Source: Glossina fuscipes
Lineage: Eukaryota > Arthropoda > Insecta > Diptera > Glossinidae
Assembly (NCBI RefSeq): GCF_014805625.2
Contig: NW_023998415.1
Location: 26,151,296 to 26,215,295 of the forward strand
Reading direction: 5' to 3'
Length of the DNA: 64,000 nucleotides
The notes under the pieces are model-generated. The model saw only the letters and a list, made by a program, of their open reading frames with translations, searched no databases and was not told the origin of the DNA. Numbering within the stretch: the first letter of the stretch is position 1; each line of letters opens with the position of its first letter. Made by a program: the position numbers and the translations under genes. Shown here piece after piece: positions 26,173-37,475 of the stretch.

Positions 26173-26509
26173 CTAATATTCTTTTTCTCCGTCTTCCGTA
26201 AATAGTTTATTTACATACATTTTTACAAGCATATTGCTATTAGCCAAGTTCATGACTTGGTTTTTTTTATCTTCGTTAGCTAAACTTTTTCTTAGGCCGG
26301 CATATGCACGTCGCGCCGCGAATTTGCGCTTGGATTTTCTCCCTCTAGGAAACTTATTTTCTGGGAAAATCGATTAGTTAAAATGAACTGGATTTGGGAC
26401 TTCCGCAACAATATTTACTGAATAAAAAATCGGCGATTTAGATCGAATTCTTGGTATGGAATCATCATTTGCTCTAATGTTGGGGGACCTATCTTTCTCA
26501 CTTGTTTAT
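26173..26509 (-). CDS. Small basic protein candidate, two exons, unknown
   Basis: Minus-strand exons at 26509-26419 and 26344-26173 join in phase across a 74-base intron with donor 'gtaaat', branch 'actaatc' and acceptor 'tttcctag'. The joined peptide is coherent: 'GPPTLEQMMIPYQEFDLNRR', a very basic middle ('GRKSKRKFAARRAYAGLRKS') and 'MYVNKLFTEDGEKEY' before a TAG. About 86 codons are open; the start may be the internal Met-Met or lie in an upstream exon not found. No family is recognised. The basic stretch could be a nuclear signal or RNA contact; this is inference. Confidence 0.38.
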
Positions 26510-27999
26510 CTTTTCAGGACCATCTTAAATTAGAAATAAACGGAATCGAATCAGGGATGTTCTTCTGTCCACCAGCTAAAATCGCACTAACCTTCTTCTT
26601 TCCATTATTATGCAGTTAAGCTACAAAGTTAGTTAATACACTAACCTATTTCAAAAAAAAAAACCTTCTTCTCCTCTTTAGATTACAAGATGACAAAGGT
26701 TTTTTTTTTCAACTTTAGTTTCGGTTTTCAATTCATTTTTCGATTTAAAGTGAGTGCATAGGACAAATGCAAAAATTAGTTGAACGCTTTCGTCAAAACC
26801 ATATGCAGCTTGGGTTGAATGTTTGGTGCCTAGGTTTTCGAATGAATAGTTGGTAGCCTAAATTTTGGAAATCTTAAAAAACTACATATATATTTTAATA
26901 CGCCAAGTTAGCGCAGTTATAAGAAGCAATTAATGTTGAAAAAAGCTATTGATAATTGAAAGCATCGTGTGCGTGTCAGTGTGACGAACGCTTTGATAGA
27001 CATTTCAAATTTTTAAATTATCACTCTTCAATCGCTTTAAGATCAGCTAGCAACGTATGTTAATTAATTTCTTCCTAGACGAATATATTGCGGCGCTCAA
27101 TAAGTCTTCGGTCTAGCTTGTCATTTTTGTTTTCACAATATCGTCATTCAATTGTATTTATACTATGAAACTGCACAGTAATGACAAGAAACGTGTCATA
27201 CTATTCTCAGTCGACTGGTCGACGTTTGTCGATGGTAGCTGGCCGCTCAAAGAGCAACATTCAACCGAGACGGGAAACTCGAAAGTTTTATATTGTTTTG
27301 AAAATTATAAAATCACTGTAACCTATAAATTGATTGTCGGCACTATGGCGAGTGAAATCATATGAGCTGGAGGCAGCGTTACCATATACGTATCAGATTG
27401 GAGACTTATTGAGTGATGTACTATGTAATTTCTATATCATTACTTACGACTGCAAATATATTCAATTGGCAAAGCAGTGCAGGCAAGTGGGGACAATATG
27501 TAAATGATTAGAACTGTTCTAACGTTCAAGTTAAACTGAAGCATATAATTTTATCAATAGCAAGATCAATATCCTGATTGTATTTCTTTACTGTGAATGA
27601 TTGTCTTTGTTATTAATATTTAAAGTTATGCTACGCTACGCTACGCTGGTGTATTCCTTTCGGATCTTATTTGCCAGCAGTTAGCAGTTGGATAATATTC
27701 AAACTTGACTTAAATTTAATTCTAATTATTAACCTTGAAATTGAATAGTGACGGCCATATATACATGTATGTATATGGTTATTAAAAATTAGCAAAAATA
27801 GCTACCAAACAACGAAATGAAATAATTTCGATAACAATAACACAATAAACTTCTAAGGCCGACTTTAAAACTTATACTGTACAGTGTACTGACTGCATAG
27901 ATATTTCAGAACTCGACATACATCGATTACAAAATTTGTATTTTTATTGCATACACATATATTTATACATATCTATCATATATATTTATTAGAACGAAT
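26510..27999. other. Intergenic DNA
   Basis: No gene is supported. A short direct repeat of TACGC units lies at 27631-27646. Confidence 0.5.
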
Positions 28000-28303
28000 G
28001 TACGATGATTAAAGGAGAACGCATCACATAATATGTGTTTACGATCATTCATTGTTCATTGATTAGTTCGCATTGAACAGTTACGCTTAATAAATTATAC
28101 GATTTCTGTTACAGGTAATAAAAAAATTATATTTACTCACTCGCACCCAAAATTATATTTTACTTACTGTACGATGATTAAAGAAGAACGCATCACATAA
28201 TATGTGTTTACGATCGTGATTCATTGATTAGTTCGCTAACAGTTACACTTAATAAATTATACGATTTCTGTTATAGGTAATAAGAAAATTGTATTTTACT
28301 CAC
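28000..28303. repeat. Tandem duplication of a ~140-base unit
   Basis: Unit 1 is 28000-28140 and unit 2 is 28169-28303, separated by 28 bases. Both start 'gtacgatgattaaag' and share 'aacgcatcacataatatgtg', 'attgattagttcgc' and 'aataaattatacgatttctg'. Each has an AG|GTAATA junction (28114/28115 and 28276/28277). The units differ by small indels and substitutions, so the duplication is not very recent. Non-coding. Confidence 0.9.
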
Positions 28304-28554
28304 TAAGAAGAGAACTTTTCATGAGACCGATAAGATGAATTTACGAAACGTGCATCTAAGCATCGAAGATACAAAAAAAATTTGCAAATTCTTAATGCAT
28401 GTGTCTTACGGAATATGTTATCATTAACCGTGTATGGTTATCTACGCGATCGTAACAGCGATCTACAAAAATGCCCCTAAAAGAATTATATTAGTCTCAA
28501 GTTTTTTCTTCTCGCATTCGATAATGCATAACGCATTCCATTAGCACATTGCCT

Positions 28555-28806
28555 GCCTATTTATTAATAATAAGCTGGAAATTAATTGAAAAAATATTGA
28601 AATTCACATTAATTGCGTATGTGCTAGTGAAACGAGCGAATTACCATTAGGCAGATGGAATATGTAGATGGTTATGGCGCATATCACAGTAGCAACTTCT
28701 ACGAGAATATCTTCAGGAGATCGAAAGTTATAAAAGTTGTTTCTGATTTTTCTACATTGCGGCCATCGATGTGAGCAGATCTCGGCCACTTTTTTACCCT
28801 GGGTCC
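28555..28806 (-). CDS. Weak exon candidate
   Basis: A minus-strand frame is open from about 28806 with 'KKVAEICSHRWPQCRKIRNN' followed by 'FYNFRSPEDILVEVATVICA' and a hydrophobic 'ITIYIFHLPN'. A donor 'aatg|gtaatt' and an acceptor 'aatttccag' about 70 bases later would add a three-residue end. It is not recognised, and the next frame over is also open for part of the length, which weakens the case. Confidence 0.2.
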
Positions 28807-29054
28807 GTAATCAATCAACGAATATTAGTGCCAAATTTCATTTTCACAACGCGATTCTTGTTACGGAGGCGATTCTACAATCTTTGTGTTAAAAAAAATA
28901 ATCGGAAGAGCGTAAGTGATTTTTTTTAATTTTGCATAGAATATACGTAGAATGTTTTTTATGAGTAACTAGCAAAAAACACGATAAGCAGTGATGCTTT
29001 CAATTTATGTTACACTGCAGGTATGTCCTTTTATCGATTTGCTTCATGTTGATG

Positions 29055-29200
29055 ACCAAGAAGTTCCAATGTTTTTACCACATTTAAAATCGATATCGAG
29101 AGGGCATGTTTGCCATAGGGAGAAACGGACGGACGGACGTGCTTCAATCGATTCACAATTTGATATTAAACAAGCTTTACGGGCTTCGGTAAAATATTTG
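29055..29200 (+). mobile_element. Interspersed element family B fragment
   Basis: Matches the centre of the element: 'ccacatttaaaatcgatatc', 'cggacggacggacgtgcttc' and 'acaatttgatattaaacaag'. Confidence 0.6.
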
Positions 29201-29284
29201 ACCACAAAAGAAATCGAAGATCCATCCCCTCGATATACATATATGTCGTAAATATTCTGATTAAACTTTTTTGCAATTAAACAG

Positions 29285-29614
29285 GACTTCCTAGACGACT
29301 ATATAGATGTGTCGTACACCGACTTATCTATGGATTTTATTTGGAAATTGCCAGAATACCGTCCGTCCGGGTTTTCTTCTCTCTTTTTTTTCAAATATCC
29401 CCAGCCTCTGAGAAATTGCATCAATGCATACATACACTGGCGTTTGGGAAAAATTGTAGGTAAAGAAAAAGGGAAATTTTTGCTTGCAAGATGCCAGTAC
29501 AGACAAAGACGGGGCAGAGCGGTTAGGGAGCTAACAGCCGCGATGTCGAGTCCTGCGTTATACTCGCAACAGCAAGACGAGCGCCTGAGAATGCTGGTAA
29601 AGCCAGTCTCTTGA
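29285..29614 (+). CDS. Open frame, possible exon of unknown gene
   Basis: After a possible acceptor 'gcaattaaacag' (ending 29284) one plus frame is open for 109 codons to a TGA at 29614. It includes 'DFLDDYIDVSYTDLSM' and an Arg-rich/Gln-rich end ('YRQRRGRAVRELTAAMSSPA', 'LYSQQQDERLRML'). A donor (ctg|gtaaag) follows the latter. No homologue is recognised and no second exon was matched. Confidence 0.28.
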   Translation, partial: DFLDDYIDVSYTDLSMDFIWKLPEYRPSGFSSLFFFKYPQPLRNCINAYIHWRLGKIVGKEKGKFLLARCQYRQRRGRAVRELTAAMSSPALYSQQQDERLRMLVKPVS

Positions 29615-30659
29615 CTGATGGACAGATCTTTTTTGTCCCTATGGCACACTAAACGTGGCGTTATCTACACATACATGCGTACCAAGAAGAAAAAATTCGA
29701 AAGCAAAATTTTTTGGTTCGTAATTGTAATAAATCCTTCCCACCTTTTACAATATGCACACTCCGAGTTATTGTTGTATAAGCATAACATAACAAAAATG
29801 TTATGTAAAATATGACAATAGACTCGTCGATCTGAAGCGTAAAGTACACGCGGATTGATTTTTATGCAAATGACGCTATGCATGATGTAAGACTTTAATT
29901 TCTAGTTTTTTACTAAATAAGTAAACATATGGATCAGGATACCTAACATTCAAAGACAACCCGAAATCGTACTGCGCTAACCAAACTCTTAAAAATTGAA
30001 TTCCATTTGCGGCTACGGGAAAGCAAATAAACAAATAGACATAAATGTTCAAAGAGTACTCAAATTTACGGGGCAATCATTTATTCATTAATAATAAAAA
30101 TTGAAAAAAAAAACCTATTGCAATTGTCACACCTTTATTATTATTACAAAGGATACTCGTAACTATCGCTAATTATTAATGATTCGTAATGACTATAATG
30201 ACTAATTGTTATTTACATGACTGAATAACGAAGCGTGTGATAAACAAATAATTTGAAAGCAGATATTTAGTTACTTATACGACCTAGATGACATTTAATG
30301 TTTACATATACATATACATTTATATATTTATATATATATATATATAGGGTTATAGCAATTACACATGAAATGCTAAACTATTTCCTTTTATAATAATTAT
30401 ATTAAAGATCTAGCGACCCGAATGAAGAGTGTATGCACATACATACAACATGCGTTTATAATAAAATAATGTATACATTTACATTTATTTTATCGCAAGC
30501 AAATCGAGCTAACCTTAAATCTGATCAACTGGTGTTACCACATGTTCTTGCAAATGTGTTCACAATTAAAGAGATTTTTGCATTTGTGTTCGAAATAAGC
30601 AAAGCAAATGAAATGTAAAGCAAGGAATAGGAAACAAACAAAAACATTGTTTTACACAA

Positions 30660-30682
30660 TAGGAAACATAAATACACACAGG

Positions 30683-30726
<44 letters not shown>

Positions 30727-30755
30727 CACACACAAATAGATATATATATATACAA

Positions 30756-30786
<31 letters not shown>

Positions 30787-31399
30787 CATATGTACACATG
30801 TACGTAGATGCATACATAAAAGTACACAAAAGTACACATATGTGAGCAAAAATTATCTCATATTATCTGTATATATATATATATATATCTATATATATGT
30901 AACAAAGTAAATATTTAGTATACACATACAAGGCAAAAATGAATTAACAAAATCATTAAATGAAGCCCAAATAACGTAACACACACATCCATTTAAGGCA
31001 TTATAAAGAGAAAATATCCCGAAAGTGTTCCAGTTTTTCAAACGTGACACATATTGTATAACAAAACAAACATGGATGCGTGCCATACGTACACGCACAA
31101 ACACACACGAGATATATATATATATAAGTATTTTGGTGAATATTTTTTCACACTTTTTCATGTTCTCACTTATATCATAAGAGATACTCAAAATATTCTT
31201 TCTGTATACATAGTATCGTGGATGTATGTATATGATGCGTATGTATGTCAAGAGTGCCGGAATTTCAATAATATCATAAACCATATATTAGAAACTGTTA
31301 CGTATATGCATGTGTGTGTGTGTGCATTTGTGTATGTGTGTGTAGGTGTATAAATGTCTGTACACAAACACCTGTATATTTATATATTCATAACATTAA

Positions 31400-31442
<43 letters not shown>

Positions 31443-31675
31443 GTGTACAAGTTTTGGAAGCATATGTGCGAGAGCCTTAAAAAGGATAATTGAATTTTCT
31501 CTTTTAACATATCATTCATCGGTTTTTCTCCCTTTTTTGTTTATTAATTTTTTTTTCATTTTCTCCTTTTATTTCATTCTTCTTTGTTTTCATCACATCA
31601 TTTCATTTTACTGACACACTTTTCTTAATGCAATACACAGAGAATAGATTCATAAGCGAATAGGCAAAGCTATAT

Positions 31676-31712
<37 letters not shown>

Positions 31713-32336
31713 AACACACAAACACACAATATTTATGTGCACACATTTACATATGTCATTTATTTGACTGACATCGGAATATCTAGTTGTAAGGAAAACA
31801 TAAATTTTGTTTTTTAAGAAAAATTTTGCAGATAAGAGGAAAACCGTTTTTCCTGACAATTCTTAACTATTTATCAGTTATGGGCTTACCAATATATTAA
31901 TAATTCTTCGGATAGTTTGAATTTTCTTTTCACGCATATATATATATATATATATATTATGTGTATTTAAATATTTTAAAAATTACTTTTCGATTTTATA
32001 AAATTTCCAACTAAACAATATTTCCGTATTTTGCTTCTTCTTCTTTTTTTTTGTTTATTATTTTTTGATATTTATTATTAATCTCAATAGAAGTATTATT
32101 TTGTATTTATTTATTACATATACATATATATATATATATATATTTTTTTTTTCGTTATTTGTAGCAATTTAATGAAAAAATTCAAAACGTTTCCATTTAT
32201 TTTAGATACGTGTAATACCGTGCTACCACCGTTCAAATACGTATATATACAAGAATTTTTCTATCTGTTTTTTTTTTTTTCTTGCTGATTTTAAAGTTGC
32301 TTAATCGCACATAATATCACAAACATTCCAAAATAC

Positions 32337-32389
<53 letters not shown>

Positions 32390-32400
32390 AAACATAAAAT
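30660..32400. repeat. Cluster of TA and CA microsatellites
   Basis: Dense (TA)n and (CA)n runs, for example 30693-30722, 30872-30890, 31399-31435, 31676-31714, 31936-31956, 32121-32142 and 32336-32384, with intervening T-rich tracts. No gene is supported between 29.7 and 32.8 kb. Confidence 0.85.
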
Positions 32401-32883
32401 TTTCTTTTATGTACTGCTGCCGTTCACTCGATTCCGTTTGTTAGTTGGAAAATTCTAAAAACATTGAACTTACATACGTATGTAGTTCTCGGAAAATTTT
32501 ACTTCTCACTACTTAATCTTCCTCTCTCTCTCTATCTTATTTTGTTTTTTCCTTCTCTTTCTTTATTCTCTTTCCTCTTCTGTCATTGTTTTCTTTTTTG
32601 TATTTTTTTCCATTTTTCTTTTTTTTTTTATTTTTTATTTTTTTTTTTTATTTTCACTCATATCTATCTATGTTTACCGTAACATGCCTGTGTATGCACA
32701 GATGGCACATAAAAACCAGAAGGTTTGTATAATTTTTTTGATGAAAAAAGCCAACAAAGGTAAAACTGAGAAAAAAAAAAATAAAAATACAAAACGACAA
32801 AGAAAGCCAAAGTATATGCACAGAGTAATAAGAAGAAGCTTTCTTTCTTACTTTCTCTTATATCGGAAAAGAATTATTTTTGA

Positions 32884-33099
32884 TTACATTTCAGTTCTCT
32901 GTAAATTGAAAGTTTCTACGATAGAAAAAAAAGCAAAAAAAAAAAAAAGCTTATAAGCTTTAAAGGCACTGAGCGATTGTTGCTTGGCATTACTTGAAAA
33001 CTCTTTAACATCTGTATCTAAAATTACGAATTCCTTAGGATAAATATGTGCTTCCATTTCGTATCTGGCGGCAAATATTGCTTGAACATGATATGACAT
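32884..33099 (-). CDS. Small open frame, possible micro-gene
   Basis: The ATG at 33099 sits in a good insect context ('gagtaaATG'). The frame gives 'MSYHVQAIFAARYEMEAHIY' then 'PKEFVILDTDVKEFSS'. It is open unspliced for 71 codons through a Phe run encoded by poly-T. Alternatively a donor at 32993 (a|gtaatg) and a T-rich acceptor ('tctatcgtag', ending 32916) would remove that run and leave about 45 residues. Not recognised. Confidence 0.25.
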   Translation of the reverse strand: MSYHVQAIFAARYEMEAHIYPKEFVILDTDVKEFSSNAKQQSLSAFKAYKLFFFFAFFSIVETFNLQRTEM

Positions 33100-33488
33100 T
33101 TACTCGAAAAAATTTTCTTACATTTTGTTGTTTAAAGCGAGGAGAAATTCACATTCACGAAAGGAAAAGGACGATATTGCTTATAGTGGTTTGATCTCGC
33201 GACAAATCGTTAAACCTAAAGGAATCGTGAACGAAGGAACGAACTCCAATGTTCCTTTACTTCTAAGAATTTTCTTAGGACAATTACGTGGTGGAACGAA
33301 TGATTATTTAACATCACGTAACATCACGTTGCTGTCCCCTTTCCATTTTTTGTTTTCTATTTTGACTTTGAGATATTGTCCTTCTTATTTGGCTTAGAAA
33401 TGAAATTTTCCGTACGACCTTCGTATGCAAGAGAAATGCGTTTGAGGAGAGAAAAGACTCATCAAGTCCAAGTCATTTTCATAATTTT

Positions 33489-33494
33489 TTTATT
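33489..33494 (-). promoter_or_regulatory. Candidate poly(A) signal AATAAA
   Basis: AATAAA on the minus strand, about 185 bases beyond the stop of the insulin-like candidate at 33678. Confidence 0.4.
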
Positions 33495-33677
33495 TAGTTT
33501 AACAATTTACATAATACTAACAAAAATAAATATTATTTATGTTTAAATATCGACTTATCGTTATGCCGCCAACTGTGTAATTATTATTCAAATATAAACA
33601 TAAAAATGATATGAGTGTTTTAGTGAACAATTACACGCGCATCAAACACTTCCTTATGTCATTACATTTCTTCTCCT

Positions 33678-36575
33678 TTAGCAAAAGAATTCTTCGTCAC
33701 ATATATGATAGCAACAATATATAATACTATCGTTGTTGTTGTTGTTGTTATTGTTGTTGTTGTTGTTATTATTATTATTATTATTATTACTATTATCATT
33801 ATTGTTGTCATTGTTGCCGTTATAATAACTATTGTCGTCGCGTTTATGCCGACGCTTCTTCTCCCGTTGCAAAGTTTGCTTGGCCTTGTATTTAGGAAAC
33901 ACATCTAGCCGCGTGAGCTTTTGATAATGTTTAAAGCTCACCTTTAAATAGCCACCTGGTGGATATATACTACGACATATATGATTCCTATTCTCGCTAC
34001 GATATCTGGAGGCTGTAATGAATAAAGCATACGCAAAATCTCAAGTTAATGTATTTTGTCAAATTCATTTGAATAAATCTCTCAAACAAACGGAGTTTCA
34101 TTATCGCTAGTCAGTCGCATCAATATTGTTGCCCTATATATTCATGTCCTATTTAATGAGCTTTTTATTGACATTTCTATTGATTTTAATATCAATCAAG
34201 TAAATCATAATTTTTACAGTTTCCCTTTAAATTGGGCAGTGCCGACTTTTAAATACCCTACATCACATTGTCTAAAACAATTCTTATTTTTGATATGAAA
34301 GTACTATTACGGGTCAATTTTTATCGCCACATATTAAAACTAGGACTTTCCTGCTCTACAGTGGATCAATTTCCGTGAAAATCCTTATTAGGGTAGAATC
34401 CAAAAAATAGGCCCAGATGATCCAAATTTGGCACAATTAATTTTTTTATCTTAAATTACTATTATAATCTGATTTTCATTATCATGATGCAGTGAAAATT
34501 ATACCTTTTTGTCGTATGAATTTCAGTTTTCCTTATATGAGAGGGTGTTCAAAAAATGATCCAGTCGGTACAAAGTTTTCATATCAATTTAGAATGCCGA
34601 AATGCTACTATTTTGCCATTTTTGCCAAGAAAGTTCAAAAATTTCAATTTTTTTTTGTAATCTTTTCGTTATATGAGAAGTGGCCGAAAGGGTGAAGAAA
34701 TCCGAACTAGTTTCAATAGTATTCGTCCATGAGTCAAAACATGTCCGTGTACCAAATTTTATGAAAATATCTCCTGTAGCTTGCACACAATTTTACATAG
34801 ACTGACATGAGACGGACAGACAGGCTTAGATCAATTCAGATTATTATTCTCAATGGATCCATATAATAAGAGGTGGGTCTATCTTAAGCCCTTCTGCATG
34901 TTACATACGTCCGAGCATATACCCTGTACCACAAGTGGTGCAAGGTATAAAAGTTGGTTTTCTCAAAAAATGTACAGATAAGACATAACTGTAGACTATA
35001 CTTCACAGACTAATAAGACATAACTGTGCAATTGAATTTCCTGAAAATAGGTTTAACATCGCGAGCGACGGGTAATGCACACAAATGCATGGGCAAACAT
35101 CGGGCAGACCGACGAACAGACACGCTCAACTCGATTCGGTAAGTGATTCAACTTGGAGATCACGTGCGTAAGGAAAGTCGAAATGAAAACAAATAAATAT
35201 AAATTAGATACACACAATCATACTTAATGAGTAATCGATAAAGTAATTTGTGCCTTATTAGGGAAATACTTTTAAACGTGTCTTTACCCGAATTTCAAAT
35301 TTTCTCTATGAAATTCTACGAAAAGCTTATTCGTATAATGCGTGAAACGATTTTCTCTCTTTGCGCTTGTTGAGGAGCGGCAACGATAGATGGATAGTTG
35401 AATACACATATGAATAAACAAACCAAAATTGCTAAATGCATAGATCGGTCAATAAATCTTCGAACCGCGTAAGATCAAAATATCGTTATGGTTGCTTTTT
35501 CTTCCTTTCGCCAAATTCGACCCTACCCTGTGAGGATGGTAAGACCAGTTTAACGCTTTTTTAACATTTCGTTGGTTTCTTTTTTTGGTTTAACCTTAAC
35601 GTCGAGACATTAAAGATACGCTTCAGTTTCCCCAATATACCCGTAATTCGATTCAAGTCTTTGTTTTTTTTTGCTTGTGGAGCATACGGAAGATACGGTC
35701 CTGCATCTCCTGCAACTTCACATTTTGACTATCGAGAACGGTTTTCCCCATTTTTAATCCTTGAAAATAATATAGAGACGATATCTTTTAAGTCCGTCCC
35801 GGAAATTGTTAAGCGATCTCTCCAGTCTTCCGCTGACCGAAAAACTAAATTTGTTTTTAGAAACTATCTGATGAGTGAAATGTATGTATAACATGCTCTT
35901 ATATGTTCCTCGTGCGCCTTCATACAAACATATCGTTATATGATCGTATTCTAGTAGAAGATATGAAATCCTATTGCATTTCCTAATGCATGTACTTATC
36001 AAGTTTACATTTTTAATCGGTTAACTGTGTGAACGCTATCTGGAAAATGTGCGTTTAAATTGACGAATATACTCGTCATGCACACAGAGTACGCGTAATA
36101 TGAAAATAGGTTGTAATGAAATAGTTTGATGAAATCACATACACACAAATAAGAAAATCCAACAAGGACCGATGAACGGATCATGATCAGTATATCGTCG
36201 TCATAACACCCAAATGCTCTATATTGCGTTTCGTCATACACAGTTAACACAGGTTAATAATACGTACACTTACAAGATGATTATCTACTTACAGAGAAAC
36301 TGAATGAAACGTATGAAACATTACATAATTTAATATATATTATTAAGCGTTTTTAACTTACTAACGAAATTGTCGCTGTTCATATGTTTATTATGGCCAT
36401 GAAATAGGGAACGCGTTTCCCTCGCATGCGAATCGTCAAATTCAAATAAATGTTCGCAAGCCTGCATCGCGAACATTTTCATGCTATCGAGCGAGCAGTA
36501 AGTACCTGTTGCAAATGTCGTTACCAGGCTTTGTATTATGCTTACAAGTAGAATAAATTTGGTTGAAATCTGCAT
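33678..36575 (-). CDS. Secreted insulin/relaxin-superfamily-like peptide candidate
   Basis: Exon 1 is 36575-36362 and exon 2 is 34012-33678, joined in phase 1 across a 2.35-kb intron (donor 'tta|gtaagt', acceptor 'ttcattacag'), giving 182 residues. Residues 1-23 are a signal peptide. A B-chain-like segment follows ('YCSLDSMKMFAMQACEHLFE', Cys27 and Cys40, 12 residues apart against 11 in insulin). Residues 121-129 are a strong prohormone-convertase site ('REKKRRHKR'). After an Asn-rich stretch the protein ends in 'YCCYHICDEEFFC'. The CC-x3-C start is the A-chain hallmark, but the last spacing is 5 rather than 8. A seventh Cys at 84 is extra. Gonadulin/Ilp8 or another divergent relaxin-like peptide is my preferred reading. 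A possible internal donor (aag|gtgagc at 33942/33941) could remove the A-chain part, and an unrelated cysteine peptide is the alternative. Confidence 0.6.
33717..33806. repeat. (GTT/ATT)n trinucleotide microsatellite inside a coding exon
   Basis: Mixed GTT and ATT units on the plus strand read as AAC/AAT on the minus strand and encode the asparagine run of the insulin-like candidate. Confidence 0.9.
34227..34955 (+). mobile_element. Interspersed element family A, long copy
   Basis: Starts near 'ccctacatcacattgtctaa' and ends in 'atataccctgtaccacaagt' followed by a near-perfect inverted complement ('ggtgcaaggtata'), a terminal hairpin. Shares 'gtcgtatgaatttcagtttt' and 'ggtacaaagttttcat' with the copy at 62764-63560. 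It lies in the intron of the insulin-like candidate. Non-coding. Confidence 0.8.
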
Positions 36576-36649
36576 AAATAAGACAATGCACGAAAATTAA
36601 TCATAAGAATTTATATTTGGGTATATTTAATAAAAGACAAGTAAGAAAA

Positions 36650-37475
36650 TTAGATTCGGTCGTGACCGAATTTTTTGTATTTATTACCGATTTACTAAAA
36701 AGACAAAAAAAATAAAAGAAATACATTTTCATGCCCTATGATATGGAGGGCGCGAGGCTGATTTTATTTATATTCAAAATAAAAGTTCTTGGCGCATAGA
36801 CGGGTGGTCGTCGTAGGCGTGCCCTTTGATCGGTTTTGGTGATTTTCAAAATCTTTAAGAAAATTTGTAGGCGGTATCTTAATGCTCAAATACTACACAG
36901 TTGAGCAGACGGACAGACAGACATGCTTAGATGCATTCCAAATTTGAAATCGCCTAAGAATTTATGTATTTTATGGGCTTTTTGAAGTTTATCTCCGCCC
37001 GTTATAAAGATATTGAGCTAAAAGGAATTAAATTTTGGTAATATATAATAAGTAGGCAGGTAGTACAGCATCGCCCATAAAATATGAGTTCAAATTTTTG
37101 TGCAATTATCTGCTATAGTTTACGAATAATGAGTCAAAAAACGAATTTTTTATTTCTTTTGAAAAACAGAGGTGTTCTGACCTTGCTCACTTGGACTGTA
37201 GGCTTGTCCTTCAACCGATTTAACAGATTTTCAATGTCAACCTGCATGCAAGCTTTGCAAATATTTCTGCCAAATTTGAAATCGAGAGCTTTATTTTTGC
37301 GGCCAAGAGAATGTTTATAGCAGACGTTACACAGACGGACAGACGGACACGCGTAAACCGATTAACAATTTAGTACTGATCAAGCGTTTTATGGAATCTC
37401 TGAAACTTCCATCTGGGCATTGCAAGCATTTTAACAAATTAAATATACTGCTCATCCCTCGATAATGGATATCAA
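36650..37475 (+). mobile_element. Interspersed element family B, full-length copy
   Basis: The left end contains the palindrome 'TCGGTCGTGACCGA' (36656-36669). Two GACA/GACG blocks lie at about 36903-36925 and 37330-37352. The right end is 'acaaattaaatatactgctc' then 'cctcgataatggatat'. Reverse full-length copies are at 42640-43340 and 57035-57840 with the same palindrome at their far ends. No protein is encoded. I cannot tell whether it is a DNA element or a retroposed one. Confidence 0.75.

Noticed and set aside
30525..30839. Minus-strand Tyr/Ile/Cys-rich proteins of 87-104 codons
   Set aside because: They are translations of TA/CA microsatellites.
33705..33908. Plus-strand protein rich in Val/Ile
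   Set aside because: It is the antisense of the asparagine microsatellite in the insulin-like candidate exon.
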